64,000 bases of DNA from an uncultured Jannaschia sp. (GTDB taxonomy: Bacteria; Pseudomonadota; Alphaproteobacteria; Rhodobacterales; Rhodobacteraceae). This document shows positions 26,938 through 37,461 of this stretch, piece after piece (the stretch's first letter is position 1; every line of letters begins with the position of its first letter). The stretch is from the NCBI RefSeq assembly GCF_947494055.1, contig NZ_CANLTR010000002.1, positions 247,522-311,521 of the forward strand. The letters run 5' to 3'. The notes under the pieces were generated by a model, which searched no databases, had not been told where the DNA came from, and was given only the letters and a program-made list of their open reading frames with translations. The translations under genes and the position numbers were made by a program.

Positions 26938-27777
26938 CTAGAGCCAGCTTCCCCGGACGGTGCGGCGATAGATGTCGACGAGCCAGCCGCTGCCCTTCGC
27001 CTCGGGCGAGAGCCCCCGACCGGTGAGTTGACGGTAGGCGTCGTCGTAGAAGGGCGAGGACTGGAAGTTGTAGCCCAGGATCGCGCCCGCCGTCTGCGCC
27101 TCCTCGGTCAGGCCGAGCGACAGGTAGGCCTCCACCAGACGCATCAGCGCTTCGGGCGTATGGGTCGTGGTCTGGAACTCCTCGACCACCGCGCGGAACC
27201 GATTGATGGCCGCGGGATAGTGCTTGCGCTTGAGGTAGTACCGCCCGATCTCCATCTCCTTCGCGGCAAGATGGTCGAAGGCGAGGTCGAACTTCAGGAT
27301 GCTCGACCGGGCATATTCGCTGTCGGGATATTGCTCGATCACGGTGCGCAGCGATTGCAGCGCCTGGAAGGTAAGGCCCTGGTCGCGACCGACCTGGTCG
27401 ATCTGATCGTAGTAGCTGAGCGCCAGAAGGTATTGCGCGTAGGCCGCATCCTCGTCGGCCGGATAGAAGTCGATGAAGCGCTGCGCGGCCGCGCGGGCGT
27501 TCTCGTAGTCGCGGTTCCGGTGATAGGCGAAGGCCTGCATGATGAGGCCGCGCTTGGCGAAGTCGGAATACGGATAGAGCCGCTCCACCTCGGCGAAGAG
27601 CCGCGCCGCATCCTCGGGATCGCCCTGGGCGAGCGCCAGTTCCGCCTGCTGGTAGATCGCGTCCGGCGCCGTATCCTCGAGCGCCAGCGTATCGCCGCCA
27701 CCGCAGGCCGCGAGGAATGCGAGAGTCGCGAGCGCCGTCAGAGATTTGCCAAGCCGCGCCACGCGCCGTTCCGTCAT
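26938..27777 (-). CDS. bamD: Outer membrane protein assembly factor BamD
   Basis: 279 residues. Lipoprotein of the BAM complex that inserts beta-barrels, including LptD, into the outer membrane. The N-terminus is a lipoprotein signal ending LAFLAAC with the lipidated Cys25, followed by TPR-like repeats (AIYQQAELALAQGD, then RLYPYSDFAKRGL). ATG 27777 has AAGGAAG upstream; the frame is open further to 27861 but that part is not signal-like. It follows lpxC by 105 bp. Confidence 0.96.
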   Translation of the reverse strand: MTERRVARLGKSLTALATLAFLAACGGGDTLALEDTAPDAIYQQAELALAQGDPEDAARLFAEVERLYPYSDFAKRGLIMQAFAYHRNRDYENARAAAQRFIDFYPADEDAAYAQYLLALSYYDQIDQVGRDQGLTFQALQSLRTVIEQYPDSEYARSSILKFDLAFDHLAAKEMEIGRYYLKRKHYPAAINRFRAVVEEFQTTTHTPEALMRLVEAYLSLGLTEEAQTAGAILGYNFQSSPFYDDAYRQLTGRGLSPEAKGSGWLVDIYRRTVRGSWL

Positions 27778-27882
27778 CCGTCCACTTCCTTGCCCGCGCC
27801 CGGTGCGGGCCTCGCGGCACCATAGTCGAGCCGCCCGAGGCTGTGAAGCGCGGGGCGCCACAATCCGCAGGGCGCCACGGGG

Positions 27883-28797
27883 TTAGAGGTGCGCGAAGAC
27901 GTCCTTCTCCAGACCGGCCCCCGGCAGGAGGCGCGCCTCGTGGGGGGCGAGCGTGCGGATGCGGTAGGCCAGCGGATCCGCGAAGAGCGCGCGCAGCAGC
28001 CGGTTCGTCGTCGCGTGGCCGGACCGGATGCCGGTGTAGCGGCCGAGGATCGGGGCGCCGGCCAGCGCCAGATCGCCCAGGGCGTCGAGCATCTTGTGGC
28101 GCACCGCCTCGTCGGCATGCCGGAACCCTTCGGGGTTCTCGACCCGCTCGCCGTTGACGACGACCGCATTCAGGAGCGATCCGCCGAGCGCCTTGCCCGC
28201 CGCCTGCATCGCGTCGACGTCCGCGCGGCGGCAGAAGGTGCGGCTGTCGCAAAGTTCGCGGACAAAGGTGCCGTTCGAAAGGCGCAGCACCTTGTGCTGA
28301 TGCCCGATCGCGGAATCGGCGAAATCGATCGACACGTCGATCTCGAGCTCCTCGGCGGGCGTGAGCATGGCGCTGGCCGAACCGTCGGTGACCTGGACGC
28401 GGCGAAGCACCTCGATCGCATGAACGGGTGCATCGAGACGTCGGGTTCCGGTCCGCAGGATGGCGCGCACGAAATCGGCGGCCGAGCCGTCGAGGATCGG
28501 CACTTCGGGACCGTCGATCTCGAGGATGGCATTATGCACGCCGCAACCGGTCAGCGCGGCCATCACATGCTCGACGGTCGAGACAGACACGCCGGCCTCG
28601 TTCACCAGCATCGTGCAGAGCGGGGAAAGCTCCACCGCGTCGTGGCGCGCGGCGATCATGTTGTTGCCGTCGAAATCGGTGCGACGGAACCAGATGCCGT
28701 GATGGGCGGGGGCGGGATGGATCGACAGGCGCGCGCTTCGGCCCGAATGGAGACCGACGCCCGAGAAGCGGATCACGTTCCTGACCGTCGTTTGCAT
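27883..28797 (-). CDS. lpxC: UDP-3-O-acyl-N-acetylglucosamine deacetylase
   Basis: 304 residues. Zn-dependent deacetylase that commits UDP-acyl-GlcNAc to lipid A synthesis. The N-terminal TVRNVIRFSGVGLHSGR, Zn-ligand His77 in VEHVMAAL, and the second motif EAVRHKMLDALGD with the other metal ligands are intact. ATG 28797 fits the family; ATG 28821 would add 8 residues. The gene lies behind ftsZ but a strong ftsZ terminator and a 327-bp gap imply its own promoter. Confidence 0.96.
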   Translation of the reverse strand: MQTTVRNVIRFSGVGLHSGRSARLSIHPAPAHHGIWFRRTDFDGNNMIAARHDAVELSPLCTMLVNEAGVSVSTVEHVMAALTGCGVHNAILEIDGPEVPILDGSAADFVRAILRTGTRRLDAPVHAIEVLRRVQVTDGSASAMLTPAEELEIDVSIDFADSAIGHQHKVLRLSNGTFVRELCDSRTFCRRADVDAMQAAGKALGGSLLNAVVVNGERVENPEGFRHADEAVRHKMLDALGDLALAGAPILGRYTGIRSGHATTNRLLRALFADPLAYRIRTLAPHEARLLPGAGLEKDVFAHL

Positions 28798-28970
28798 GAG
28801 ACTGCTCCGTATCGTTGCCATCGCGCCGCTTCGAGGACGCTTTCCTGATGGTGAGCTACGCACGCCCCCGCGTCCGTTCAATTCAACGGTGGTTACGGAG
28901 TGAAACAGGGATTGGGCGCCGTGTGGCGAAATCACGCCGACGGGTCCGCAATCCGGCGATTCCCTCAGCG

Positions 28971-28986
28971 GCGCAGGGCCCTGCGC
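28971..28986. promoter_or_regulatory. Perfect 16-bp palindrome upstream of lpxC
   Basis: GCGCAGGGCCCTGCGC is a perfect palindrome 174 bp upstream of the lpxC start and outside any gene. It could be an operator for a dimeric regulator or a small hairpin; nothing in the window identifies the binder. Confidence 0.4.
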
Positions 28987-29070
28987 GTGCCCGACATTGC
29001 ACGCGACGGCATTTTTCAGGGGCAACCTTGTGATCGACCCGTCAGGTCGCACGGGGCTTGAAACCGAAAA

Positions 29071-29092
29071 CGGCGGCCCCGGGAGGCCGCCG
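29071..29092 (-). terminator. Intrinsic terminator of ftsZ
   Basis: CGGCGGCC (29071-29078) pairs with GGCCGCCG (29085-29092) around a 6-base loop. Read on the minus strand, the stem is followed at once by TTTTCGGTTTC. It lies 32 bp past the ftsZ stop and ends the division-gene transcript before lpxC. Confidence 0.85.
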
Positions 29093-29124
29093 CTCGTCCA
29101 GTGATCGCCGAGAATCGGCGCGGA

Positions 29125-30672
29125 TCAGTTCGCCTGCCGCCGCAGGAAGGCCGGGATCTCGATACGCTCGTCATCGGGGTCCGCCTTCGGCTCGGGCGCC
29201 GCGGCCGCGGGACGCTCGACGGGCATGTCGGCGCCGCTTCCGGTCATCCGGTGAATGAGCGACCCAAAGCCGAAGCGGGCATGGTGCTCGGCCGGCGCCG
29301 GCCGTGGCTCGGGCGCCGGGCGACGCTCTCCGTTGAGGACGGCGGCGCGCAGACGCTCCATCGTCTCGGGCGACGGTGTCGCCGCCGGGCGCGAGGGCCG
29401 GAACGGCACCGCCGACTCGGCCGCCTCCGCCATGGGGGCGACCGCCGCGGGCCGGTAGGCCGGGGCCGGCAAATCGTCGCTCTCGTCGGAGATGAACGCC
29501 TCGGCGGCGTCGGAATCTTCGGCCTTCTGTTGATCGGCGGCGTCGAAGAAGCTGGGGCTCGACGGCTCGGGCGCGACGGAGGCCGCGACGGCGGGGATCT
29601 CCGGCTCGGGCGCCGGGGCCTGCTCGGCCCTCGCCTCCCTGCGGGAGGTCGGCTCGGACATGCGCCGACGCGGCAGCGGATCGGCATCGCGCGAGGCAAT
29701 GGCGTCGATGCCGGTCGCGACCACGGAGACGCGCATGACGCCCTCCATCGACGGGTCGAGCGTGGAGCCGACGATGATGTTCGCGTCCTCGTCCACTTCC
29801 TTGCGGATCCGGTTCGCGGCCTCGTCCATCTCGAACAGCGTGAGATCGTGCCCGCCGGTGATGTTGATGAGGACGCCCTTCGCGCCAGAGAGGCTGAGCT
29901 CGTCCAGAAGCGGGTTGGCGATGGCCTTCTCGGCGGCTTCGACGGCGCGATCCTCGCCCTCGGCCTCGCCGGTGCCCATCATCGCCTTGCCCATCTCGTC
30001 CATCACGGACCGGACGTCGGCGAAGTCGAGGTTGATCATGCCCGGCCGGACCATCAGGTCGGTCACGCCCTTCACGCCCTGGTAGAGTACGTCGTCGGCC
30101 AGCGAGAACGCCTCGGTGAAGGTCGTCTTCTCGTTGGCGAGCCGGAACAGGTTCTGGTTCGGGATGACGATGAGCGTGTCGACCACCCGCTGGAGCGCGT
30201 CGACGCCCTCCTCGGCCTGCCGCATCCGCTTGGTGCCCTCGAACTGGAACGGCTTGGTCACGACGCCGACGGTTAGGATGCCGAGCTCGCGCGCGGCCTG
30301 CGCGATGATCGGCGCCGCGCCGGTGCCGGTCCCGCCGCCCATGCCGGCGGTGATGAAGCACATATGCGCGCCGGCCAGCCGGTCCACGATCTCCTCGATC
30401 GTCTCCTCGGCGGCGCTGGCGCCGATCGACGGACGCGCCCCGGCGCCGAGACCTTCCGTCACGCGCACGCCGAGCTGGACCTTGGCCTGCGCGTGGTTCT
30501 GCTGCAGCGCCTGCGCATCGGTGTTCGCTACGACGAACTCGACGCCCTCGAGATCCTTCTGGATCATGTTGTTGACCGCGTTGCCTCCGGCCCCGCCGAC
30601 ACCGAAGACGGTGATGCGCGGGCGCAGGTCAACTTCTCCGGTCACGGCCGGCGTCGTCAGATTCAATGTCAT
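29125..30672 (-). CDS. ftsZ: Cell division protein FtsZ
   Basis: 515 residues. Tubulin-like GTPase that forms the division ring. The GTPase core (to about residue 325) has the tubulin signature GGGTGTG, N-terminal [16 protein letters not shown], and conserved T7-loop residues ([11 protein letters not shown]). A ~160-residue Pro/Ala/Glu-rich linker follows, then the conserved C-terminal peptide ([11 protein letters not shown]) that binds FtsA and other partners. Start 30672 has AGGTGG 9 bases upstream; a longer frame reaches 30711. The long linker is typical of alphaproteobacteria. Confidence 0.97.
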   Translation of the reverse strand: MTLNLTTPAVTGEVDLRPRITVFGVGGAGGNAVNNMIQKDLEGVEFVVANTDAQALQQNHAQAKVQLGVRVTEGLGAGARPSIGASAAEETIEEIVDRLAGAHMCFITAGMGGGTGTGAAPIIAQAARELGILTVGVVTKPFQFEGTKRMRQAEEGVDALQRVVDTLIVIPNQNLFRLANEKTTFTEAFSLADDVLYQGVKGVTDLMVRPGMINLDFADVRSVMDEMGKAMMGTGEAEGEDRAVEAAEKAIANPLLDELSLSGAKGVLINITGGHDLTLFEMDEAANRIRKEVDEDANIIVGSTLDPSMEGVMRVSVVATGIDAIASRDADPLPRRRMSEPTSRREARAEQAPAPEPEIPAVAASVAPEPSSPSFFDAADQQKAEDSDAAEAFISDESDDLPAPAYRPAAVAPMAEAAESAVPFRPSRPAATPSPETMERLRAAVLNGERRPAPEPRPAPAEHHARFGFGSLIHRMTGSGADMPVERPAAAAPEPKADPDDERIEIPAFLRRQAN

Positions 30673-30816
30673 GTGCTTGGTCCACCTGTACTGTTCGGCC
30701 TGCTCGGCCATCTGCCGCGTTTTCCGCTTGTTGTTGTCGAAAGGTAACGGCTTTGCGCCAAGCCGTCATCATAAAAACGACGCCTTGCGCCGATTGCGGC
30801 GAAAATACGGCGGCGC

Positions 30817-32145
30817 TCACCAATTGTCCCGGAACCACCGCAGCGCGCGGGACAGCGAGCGGCCGGACGTGTATTGCGGCGCGGGGTCGAAATCCCAGAA
30901 CTCGTCCTGCGGCTCCGCGCCCTGCATGCAGAGGCCGACCGCCGCAGCGAAGGCCGGACCCTTGGCCGCTTCGGGCAAACCGTGCACGCGGAGCGGACGT
31001 CCGAGCCGGACCTGACTGCCGAGGATGCGCTGCGCCATCTGGTCGAGCCCGGGCAACTGCGAGGCGCCGCCGGTCAGCACGATCCGCTGACTCGGCAACT
31101 CGCCGAAGCCGGCAGCGTCGAGCGCCGTGCGGACCTCCACGAGGATTTCCTCCACGCGGGGCCGGATGATGCCGATCAGCTCCGTCCGCGTGACCTCCCG
31201 CCGGTCGTGGTGCCAGTCGCCGGTATCGCCCTCCAGCGAGATCATCTCGCGATCGTCGACGCCGGTCGCGTGCACGCCGCCGTAGCGCGTCTTGATCGTC
31301 TCCGCCGCAACCGACGGAATCCGCAGGCCCTGGCTGATGTCGGAGGTCACCTGCGCGCCGCCGAAGGGCACCGTCTCGGCATAGACCATGTGCTTGCGCA
31401 TCCAGATCGAGATCCCGGTCGTGCCGCCGCCCATGTCGATGCAGGCCGCACCGAGCTCCTTCTCGTCCTCGACCAGCGCGCTCGTCGCCGCCGCGTAGGA
31501 CGCGTTGGCGAGCCCGGCGAGCTCCAGGTCGCAGCGATGGATGCAGGTCAGCAGGCTCTCGATCGCGTGCGCGTCAACCGAAAGAAGATGCATGTCGGCG
31601 CGCAGCATCTCGCCGGTCTGGCCGCGCGGGTCGCGCAGGGTCGTGCGGTGGTCGATGCCGAAATTGACCGGCTGGGCGTGCAGGACCTCCCGCCCGGCCC
31701 CGAGATCGGGCGTGTCGATCGAGGAGAGAACCCGGCCCACGTCGTGCACGGTGCAGGGCCCCGCCTCGAGCATCACCTCGCCCGAGAGCGGGAACGAGGC
31801 GGGCCGCCCGCCGGAGAAGCAGGCGATCACATGATCGACGCGCATGTTCGCCATCCGTTGCGCGCCCTGCACCGCGGTGCGGATCGCGCGCTCCGTCTCG
31901 GGCATGGCGTCGACCTCGCCCTGCCTTATTCCGCGCGAGCGGGTCGTGGCCGCGCCGATCACGCGGAAGTTCGACTGCCCCGCCATGTGGCCCACGCCCT
32001 CGCCCTGCGGCGTGTTCTCCTCGAAGCGCAGGACGAGGCAGGAGGTCTTGAACGTTCCCACGTCGAGGATGGCGACGACGCCGCGCTGGAGCGCGGCCTG
32101 ACGGGTGCGGCGCATCGCCCGCTGGGCTCGGAACAATCGGCTCAT
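30817..32145 (-). CDS. ftsA: Cell division protein FtsA
   Basis: 442 residues of the actin-like fold. Anchors FtsZ to the membrane and recruits later division proteins. ATP-site motifs are visible (VAILDVGTFKTSCLVL, ACIDMGGGTTGISIW, RIVLTGGASQLPGL), and the C-terminal membrane-targeting helix ends RALRWFRDNW. ATG 32145 overlaps the ftsQ stop in ATGA. The 144-bp gap to ftsZ may hold an extra ftsZ promoter. Confidence 0.96.
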   Translation of the reverse strand: MSRLFRAQRAMRRTRQAALQRGVVAILDVGTFKTSCLVLRFEENTPQGEGVGHMAGQSNFRVIGAATTRSRGIRQGEVDAMPETERAIRTAVQGAQRMANMRVDHVIACFSGGRPASFPLSGEVMLEAGPCTVHDVGRVLSSIDTPDLGAGREVLHAQPVNFGIDHRTTLRDPRGQTGEMLRADMHLLSVDAHAIESLLTCIHRCDLELAGLANASYAAATSALVEDEKELGAACIDMGGGTTGISIWMRKHMVYAETVPFGGAQVTSDISQGLRIPSVAAETIKTRYGGVHATGVDDREMISLEGDTGDWHHDRREVTRTELIGIIRPRVEEILVEVRTALDAAGFGELPSQRIVLTGGASQLPGLDQMAQRILGSQVRLGRPLRVHGLPEAAKGPAFAAAVGLCMQGAEPQDEFWDFDPAPQYTSGRSLSRALRWFRDNW

Positions 32146-33038
32146 TCTTTCCTCTCGGCGTAGGACAGGCGTTCGAGATCCCGGATCTGGCGAAGCTCCG
32201 TGCGGGCAGGCTCCGAAAGCCGCAGGACAGGGCGGTGCGGCAGCCGCAGGTCGACCACCGTCACGTCGCGGTTCAGCACGTCCTTCGCCGCATGCATGGC
32301 CAGCGCCCGGTCGAGCGCGGCGGCGGGGGCTTCTTCCGGCAGGGCGATGCGCCGGTCGCCGGTCAGGATCACGTCCCAGCGCCGGTTGCCGACCCGGGTG
32401 AGGCCCACGAGCCGATCGGCGATGGGCGCCGCCGCCTCGATCAGCGCCAGCGCCTCGGGCACCTGCCGGTCCGCGCCCTCCCCCGCGATCAGCGGCAGCG
32501 ATCCGACCTCCGAAAGATCGTCCAGCGTGGCGACGCGATGACCCGTCGCGTCGAGCAGCTCCACCGCGCGCGGCCGCCGCCACGCAACCGCCGGATCGCG
32601 CTCCGTCACCTTCAGGAGCAGGACGCCCCCGGTGCGGATGCGGACCTCCGCCGTCTCGACCGGATCGAGATCGAGCAACAGGGCGCGCAGGTTCTCGATG
32701 TCGAGCTGGAACTGCGACAATGGCAGGTCGATCGGCAGCGCCTCCTCGATGTCGGAGCGCAACTCCTCGGAGGCGCCCTCGACCTGCAGTTCGGAGACCA
32801 CGAATTCGGGGCGGTTCTGCACCTCCTTCACGAAGGCGCTCCACCCGTCGAGGATGGCCGCGACGCGGGCGTCGTCGTTGATGTACCAGGTGAAGACCGC
32901 GACCACGGTCAGGCTCGGGATGCCCGTCCGGATCAGCGACCGGAAGAGCGGCGTGAGCCAGAGGCGCTCCCAGCGGTAGCGCCATCTCGACGGCGCCGGA
33001 TCGGCGCGTTCGGCTGCCGGCACCTTCACCGATCGCAC
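32142..33038 (-). CDS. ftsQ: Cell division protein FtsQ
   Basis: 298 residues: a basic cytoplasmic tail, one membrane helix ([14 protein letters not shown]), a POTRA-like segment ([20 protein letters not shown]) and a periplasmic beta domain ([14 protein letters not shown]). FtsQ links early and late divisome parts. I choose GTG 33038 because GGAGG lies 7 bases upstream; no ATG is present in a suitable place. It overlaps the end of ddlB by 13 bp and the ftsA start by 4 bp, so synthesis is probably coupled. Confidence 0.93.
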   Translation of the reverse strand: MRSVKVPAAERADPAPSRWRYRWERLWLTPLFRSLIRTGIPSLTVVAVFTWYINDDARVAAILDGWSAFVKEVQNRPEFVVSELQVEGASEELRSDIEEALPIDLPLSQFQLDIENLRALLLDLDPVETAEVRIRTGGVLLLKVTERDPAVAWRRPRAVELLDATGHRVATLDDLSEVGSLPLIAGEGADRQVPEALALIEAAAPIADRLVGLTRVGNRRWDVILTGDRRIALPEEAPAAALDRALAMHAAKDVLNRDVTVVDLRLPHRPVLRLSEPARTELRQIRDLERLSYAERKE

Positions 33039-33952
33039 GATGCGTCCTCCACGAGTTCCGCGCAGAGTTCCGCGAAGGAGATCCCGCAATGGGCGGCCTG
33101 TTCGGGCGCGTGCGAGGTCGGCGTCATGCCGGGCTGCGTGTTCGTCTCGAGCAGGATCAGGCCTTCGAGACCGCGGCTCTCGTCCCAGCGGAAGTCCGAA
33201 CGGCTGATCGAGCGGCAGCCGAGGGCGCGATGGGCGCGGACCGCGTAGTCGTGGCAGGCCGCCGTGATCTCCGTCGGCATGTCGGCCGGTATGGTGTGCC
33301 GGCTGCCCCCGAGCTCGTACTTCGCGGCGTAGTCGTACTCGCCGTCGAAATGGATGTCGGTGATCGCGAGTGCGCGCTCCGCGCCCGGCGCGCCGAGCAC
33401 GGTGCAGGTGAGCTCGCGGCCGGGTGCGTAGGTCTCGACCATCACCTCGGCGGGCATCGTGTCGGCGAGCCGCGGCGGCGCGTTCGCCCCCTCCCGCACG
33501 ATGTAGATGCCGACGGAGGAGCCCTCGGCGTTGGGCTTCACGACATAGGGCGGCGGCAGGACGTGCGCGGCGACGGCCTCGGCCTTCGGGACGATCCGGC
33601 TTTCCACGACCGGAAGACCCGCGGCCCGGAACACCGCCTTGGCGCGGGTCTTGTCCATCGCGGCGGCGGAGGCCAGCACGCCGGAATGCGTAAAGGGCAG
33701 GTCCAGCCATTCGAGCAGGCCCTGCACGCAGCCGTCCTCGCCCCAGCGTCCGTGCAGCGCGTTGAAGACCACGTCCGGCGCCACGGCCCGAAGCCGCTCC
33801 ACCAGGTCGTCGCCCGCGTCGACCTCGGTCACGCGGTAGCCCGCTGCGCGCAACGCATCCGCACAGCCGCGTCCCGACGAGAGGCTGACCTCACGCTCCG
33901 ACGATCGACCGCCCATGAGGACGGCGACATGCTTGGGTGTCCTGCCCGACAT
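33026..33952 (-). CDS. ddl: D-alanine--D-alanine ligase
   Basis: 308 residues of the ATP-grasp superfamily. Makes the D-Ala-D-Ala dipeptide for peptidoglycan precursors. N-terminal [20 protein letters not shown], the central [14 protein letters not shown] and the C-terminal [11 protein letters not shown] (metal-binding Glu/Asn) are all present. It sits in the usual place between murB and ftsQ; the 72-bp gap to murB has no obvious terminator. Confidence 0.96.
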   Translation of the reverse strand: MSGRTPKHVAVLMGGRSSEREVSLSSGRGCADALRAAGYRVTEVDAGDDLVERLRAVAPDVVFNALHGRWGEDGCVQGLLEWLDLPFTHSGVLASAAAMDKTRAKAVFRAAGLPVVESRIVPKAEAVAAHVLPPPYVVKPNAEGSSVGIYIVREGANAPPRLADTMPAEVMVETYAPGRELTCTVLGAPGAERALAITDIHFDGEYDYAAKYELGGSRHTIPADMPTEITAACHDYAVRAHRALGCRSISRSDFRWDESRGLEGLILLETNTQPGMTPTSHAPEQAAHCGISFAELCAELVEDASCDR

Positions 33953-34024
33953 ACCCGTTCCTGCGCCTCGTGCCCGGAGCGTTTCGCCCGGGCCTTCTCG
34001 TTGTTCCCCGGCCTCTGACGGGCC

Positions 34025-34948
34025 TTACGGGGCGACGGGTTCTCCGACCCGCATGATTTCCCACTCTAGCGTCAATCCGCTCTCTACGAAAACCCTTTTC
34101 CGGACATCCTCGCCCAGGCCCTCCAGATCGGCGGCCGTGGCGTTGTCCCGATTGACCAGAAAGTTGGGATGCTTCGGCGACATGACCGCGCCGCCCCGGA
34201 CCGCGCCGCGCAGGCCGGCGTCGTCGATCAGCTTCCAGGCCTTCAGATCGTGCACGTCGTCGTCGCGGCCCGTGCTGCTGTAGCCGGCCGGGTTGCGGAA
34301 CGTGCTCCCGGCGGTACGGTCCTTCGTAGGCTGCGTCTCGTCGCGGTGGGCGAGTTGCTCGGCCATGCGGGCTTCCAGCTTGGCCGGATCTCCGGGATTG
34401 GCGCGGAAGGTGGCGGAGGTGATGATGTGTCCGTCCGGCAGGTCCGAGAACCGGTAGCCGAAGTTCAGATCGGCCGCCGGGATCACCACGGCGTCGCCCT
34501 CGCGCGTCACGGCCTGGATCTCGAGGAGGTGGTCGGCGGTGTAGCGCCCGTAGCAGCCCGCGTTCATCCGCACCGCCCCGCCGATCGTACCGGGGATCGT
34601 GCGCAGGAAGGTGAGGTCGAGCCCGGCCGTCGCCGCCACCCGCGCGACATGCGCGTCGAGCGCGGCCGCCCCGGCCTCGACGGTGTTGATGCCCGTCTCG
34701 ATCCGGTTGAACCCGCGGCCGAGCCGGACGACCACGGCCCGGAGCCCCCCGTCCCGTACGATCAGGTTCGAGCCGACACCCATCGGGAAGACAGCGACCT
34801 CCGGGTCGAGCGCCGCGAGGAAGTCGCGCAGGTCGTCGAGATCGGCCGGCTGGAACAGCGCATCCGCCGGGCCGCCCACGCGCAGCCAGGTGAGGTCCGC
34901 CAGCGAACGGTTCGGTGTGAGCATGCCGCGGACGGGCGGATAGGGCAT
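34025..34948 (-). CDS. murB: UDP-N-acetylmuramate dehydrogenase
   Basis: 307 residues. FAD enzyme that reduces UDP-GlcNAc enolpyruvate to UDP-MurNAc with NADPH. The FAD-binding start [17 protein letters not shown], the [16 protein letters not shown] stretch and the C-terminal AGSTFRNP, holding the catalytic Ser region, and [14 protein letters not shown] are intact. ATG 34948 matches related proteins; GTG 34963 is in frame and adds five residues. Neither has a strong ribosome site, which fits translation carried over from murC 10-25 bp upstream. Confidence 0.95.
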   Translation of the reverse strand: MPYPPVRGMLTPNRSLADLTWLRVGGPADALFQPADLDDLRDFLAALDPEVAVFPMGVGSNLIVRDGGLRAVVVRLGRGFNRIETGINTVEAGAAALDAHVARVAATAGLDLTFLRTIPGTIGGAVRMNAGCYGRYTADHLLEIQAVTREGDAVVIPAADLNFGYRFSDLPDGHIITSATFRANPGDPAKLEARMAEQLAHRDETQPTKDRTAGSTFRNPAGYSSTGRDDDVHDLKAWKLIDDAGLRGAVRGGAVMSPKHPNFLVNRDNATAADLEGLGEDVRKRVFVESGLTLEWEIMRVGEPVAP

Positions 34949-34972
34949 TCGTTGCGTGTCCACGCGACCGGG

Positions 34973-36373
34973 TCAGGCCGCCAAGCGCGCGGGCAACGCG
35001 TTGGCCCAGGCCGAGATCGTGCCCGCGCCGAGGCAGACGACGATGTCGCCCTGCCGCGCCTGCTCGCGCACAAGCCGCTCCAGATCGGCCTCGTCGGTCA
35101 CGGCGCGGGCATGGCGATGGCCGGTGCGGATGAGGCCCGCGACCAGATCGTCGCGGCCGGCACCCGGGATGGGGTCCTCGCCCGCCGCGTAGACCTCGGA
35201 GATGCCCACAACGTCGGCCTCGTTGAAGCAGCCGCAGAACTCGTCGAAGAGCGTGTGCAGCCGCGAATAGCGGTGCGGCTGGTGCACGGCGATGACGCGC
35301 CCGGTATCGCCGATGGATTGCCGCGCGGCCTTGAGGACGGCGGCGATCTCGACCGGGTGGTGGCCGTAATCGTCGATGATCGGCACGCCGTTCCATTCGC
35401 CCACGCGCGTGAAGCGCCGGTTGACCCCGCCGAACCCGTCGAGCCCGTCGCGGATCACGTCCCGGGGCACGCCGAGCTCCCGCGCGACCGCCACGGCGGC
35501 GAGCGCGTTCGAGACGTTGTGGTCTCCGGGCATCGGCAGGCGGCAACCTTCGATGAGCTGGTCCTCGCCCTGCAGCTGGATGTCGAACCAGGCGGAGCCT
35601 GCTTCGTAGCGCAGGTTGATCGCGCGCACGTCGGCCTGCGCGTTGAAGCCGAAGGTGACGACGCGGCGGTCGGTGACGCGGCCGACCAGGGCGCGCACCT
35701 CCGGATGATCGGTGCAGCAGATGGCGAGCCCGTAGAACGGGATGTTCGACACGAAGTCGGTGAAGCCCTGGCGCAGCCGCTCGATCGTGCCCCAATGCTC
35801 CATGTGCTCGGGATCGATGTTGGTGACGATGGCGATCGTGGCCGGCAGACGGTTGAAGGTGCCGTCGCTCTCGTCGGCCTCCACCACCATCCATTCGCCC
35901 GCACCCATCCGCGCGTTCGAGCCGTAGGCGTGTATGATGCCGCCGTTGATCACCGTCGGGTCGAGCGCGCCGGCGTCGAGGAGGGCGGCCACCATCGTGG
36001 TCGTCGTGGTCTTGCCATGCGTGCCGGCGACCGCGACGTTGGACTTCATCCGCATGAGCTCCGCCAGCATCTCCGCCCGCCGCACGATCGGCATGCCGCG
36101 CGCACGCGCGGCGTCGAGCTCCGCATTGCCCGGCTTGATCGCAGAGGAGATGACGACAACCTCCGCGCCGTCCAGGTTCTCCGCCGACTGGCTCGTGAAG
36201 ATGCGTGCGCCGAGCCGGGCCAGCCGCTCGGTGATGGGCGAGGCCTTCAGGTCCGAGCCCTGCACCATGTAGCCGTAGGACATCAGCACTTCGGCGATGC
36301 CCGACATGCCGATGCCGCCGATGCCGACGAAATGCACGGGGCCCATCTGCTGGGGCAGCTTGGTGGGGTTCAT
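34973..36373 (-). CDS. murC: UDP-N-acetylmuramate--L-alanine ligase
   Basis: 466 residues. Adds L-Ala to UDP-MurNAc, the first Mur ligase step. The UDP-binding [17 protein letters not shown], the ATP P-loop [13 protein letters not shown] and EADESDGTF are intact, followed by the C-terminal ligase domain ([12 protein letters not shown]). It overlaps the murG stop by 4 bp (ATGA), so MurG and MurC are coupled. No gene intervenes between murC and murB, although some Rhodobacterales carry a small DUF gene there. Confidence 0.97.
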   Translation of the reverse strand: MNPTKLPQQMGPVHFVGIGGIGMSGIAEVLMSYGYMVQGSDLKASPITERLARLGARIFTSQSAENLDGAEVVVISSAIKPGNAELDAARARGMPIVRRAEMLAELMRMKSNVAVAGTHGKTTTTTMVAALLDAGALDPTVINGGIIHAYGSNARMGAGEWMVVEADESDGTFNRLPATIAIVTNIDPEHMEHWGTIERLRQGFTDFVSNIPFYGLAICCTDHPEVRALVGRVTDRRVVTFGFNAQADVRAINLRYEAGSAWFDIQLQGEDQLIEGCRLPMPGDHNVSNALAAVAVARELGVPRDVIRDGLDGFGGVNRRFTRVGEWNGVPIIDDYGHHPVEIAAVLKAARQSIGDTGRVIAVHQPHRYSRLHTLFDEFCGCFNEADVVGISEVYAAGEDPIPGAGRDDLVAGLIRTGHRHARAVTDEADLERLVREQARQGDIVVCLGAGTISAWANALPARLAA

Positions 36374-37461
36374 GCGGCCTCCTTCGAGACGTATTCGGCC
36401 AGATCGGCAAGGCGCGCGGCCGCGTCGGGTCTGGCGACGGAGAGGGCGGCGCGGCTCATCTGCAGCGCGCCGTCGGGGTTGGTGAGGATGAGCTCGGCCT
36501 GCGCGGCGAGACTCTCGGGATTGAGCCTGCGCTCGGGGATCAGGATCGCGGCCCCTGCCTCGGACAACGCGCGGGCATTCGCCGTCTGCTCGTCACGGAT
36601 GGCGCTGGCCAGCGGGATCAGGATCGAGGGGCGGCCGATCACGCTGAGATCCGCAACGGTGGACGCGCCGGAGCGGGCGATGACGAGTTGCGCGTCGGCC
36701 ATGCGGCGGGGCACGTCGTCGAAGAAGGGGCGGATGTCGGCGCTGATCCCGGCCTCCTCGTAGAAGGCGGCGACCCGGTCATGATCCTCCGGCCGAGCCT
36801 GGTGCGCCACGCGGATTTGCGAACGGATGGCCTCGGGCAGGCGCGAGATCGCCTCGGGCACGACGTCGGACAGGACGCGCGCGCCCTGCGAGCCGCCCAT
36901 CACGAGGACGCTCATCGGATAGTCGCCGGGGGTGATGTAGGGCGCGGCGGCGCGCGCGAGGATCGCGCCGCGCACCGGGTTGCCGACATGCAGCGCCTCG
37001 ACCCCCTCGGGCAACTCGGTCGGCCACGTCCCGCAGGCGACCGCGTTCACGCGGGTCGCGAAGATCTGGTTCACCCGGCCCAGCACGCCGTTCTGCTCGT
37101 GCAGGATTCGCGGCAGCTTCAGCATCACCGCTGCCGCCATCGCCGGGATGGCCGGGTAGCCGCCGAAGCCCGCGACCAGCGCCGGCCGGTCGCGCCTGAA
37201 CGCCGCCAGCGCCCGCAGCGTCCCGCCCGTCAATGTCACGGGCACCCGCGCCTTCGCCACGATCCCGCCCCGTGCGAAGGTCGCCGAAGGGACGACGCCC
37301 ACCTCCACCTCGTCGGTAAAACCGCCGGCATAGCGTGCGCCGCGGTCGTCGGTCACGAGCTTCACGCGCCAGCCACGCGCGAGCATCTCCTCGGCAAGCG
37401 CCTGTGCGGGAAACATGTGCCCGCCGGTCCCCCCGGCGGCAATGACGAGGAGTGATGTCAT
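36370..37461 (-). CDS. murG: Undecaprenyldiphospho-muramoylpentapeptide beta-N-acetylglucosaminyltransferase
   Basis: 363 residues, GT28 family. Transfers GlcNAc onto lipid I to give lipid II at the inner face of the membrane. The N-terminal GGTGGH loop (residues 10-15), [15 protein letters not shown], and the nucleotide-sugar site [15 protein letters not shown] with [14 protein letters not shown] are intact. The start (ATG 37461) overlaps the ftsW stop by 4 bp and its own stop overlaps murC, giving a tight ftsW-murG-murC chain. Confidence 0.96.
   Translation of the reverse strand: MTSLLVIAAGGTGGHMFPAQALAEEMLARGWRVKLVTDDRGARYAGGFTDEVEVGVVPSATFARGGIVAKARVPVTLTGGTLRALAAFRRDRPALVAGFGGYPAIPAMAAAVMLKLPRILHEQNGVLGRVNQIFATRVNAVACGTWPTELPEGVEALHVGNPVRGAILARAAAPYITPGDYPMSVLVMGGSQGARVLSDVVPEAISRLPEAIRSQIRVAHQARPEDHDRVAAFYEEAGISADIRPFFDDVPRRMADAQLVIARSGASTVADLSVIGRPSILIPLASAIRDEQTANARALSEAGAAILIPERRLNPESLAAQAELILTNPDGALQMSRAALSVARPDAAARLADLAEYVSKEAA

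Larger units (their letters stand above)
28798..29124. other. 327-bp gap between ftsZ and lpxC
   Basis: No supported gene. It contains the ftsZ terminator hairpin (29071-29092), a perfect 16-bp palindrome (28971-28986) and presumably the lpxC promoter and leader. I could not pick clear -35/-10 boxes. Confidence 0.6.
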
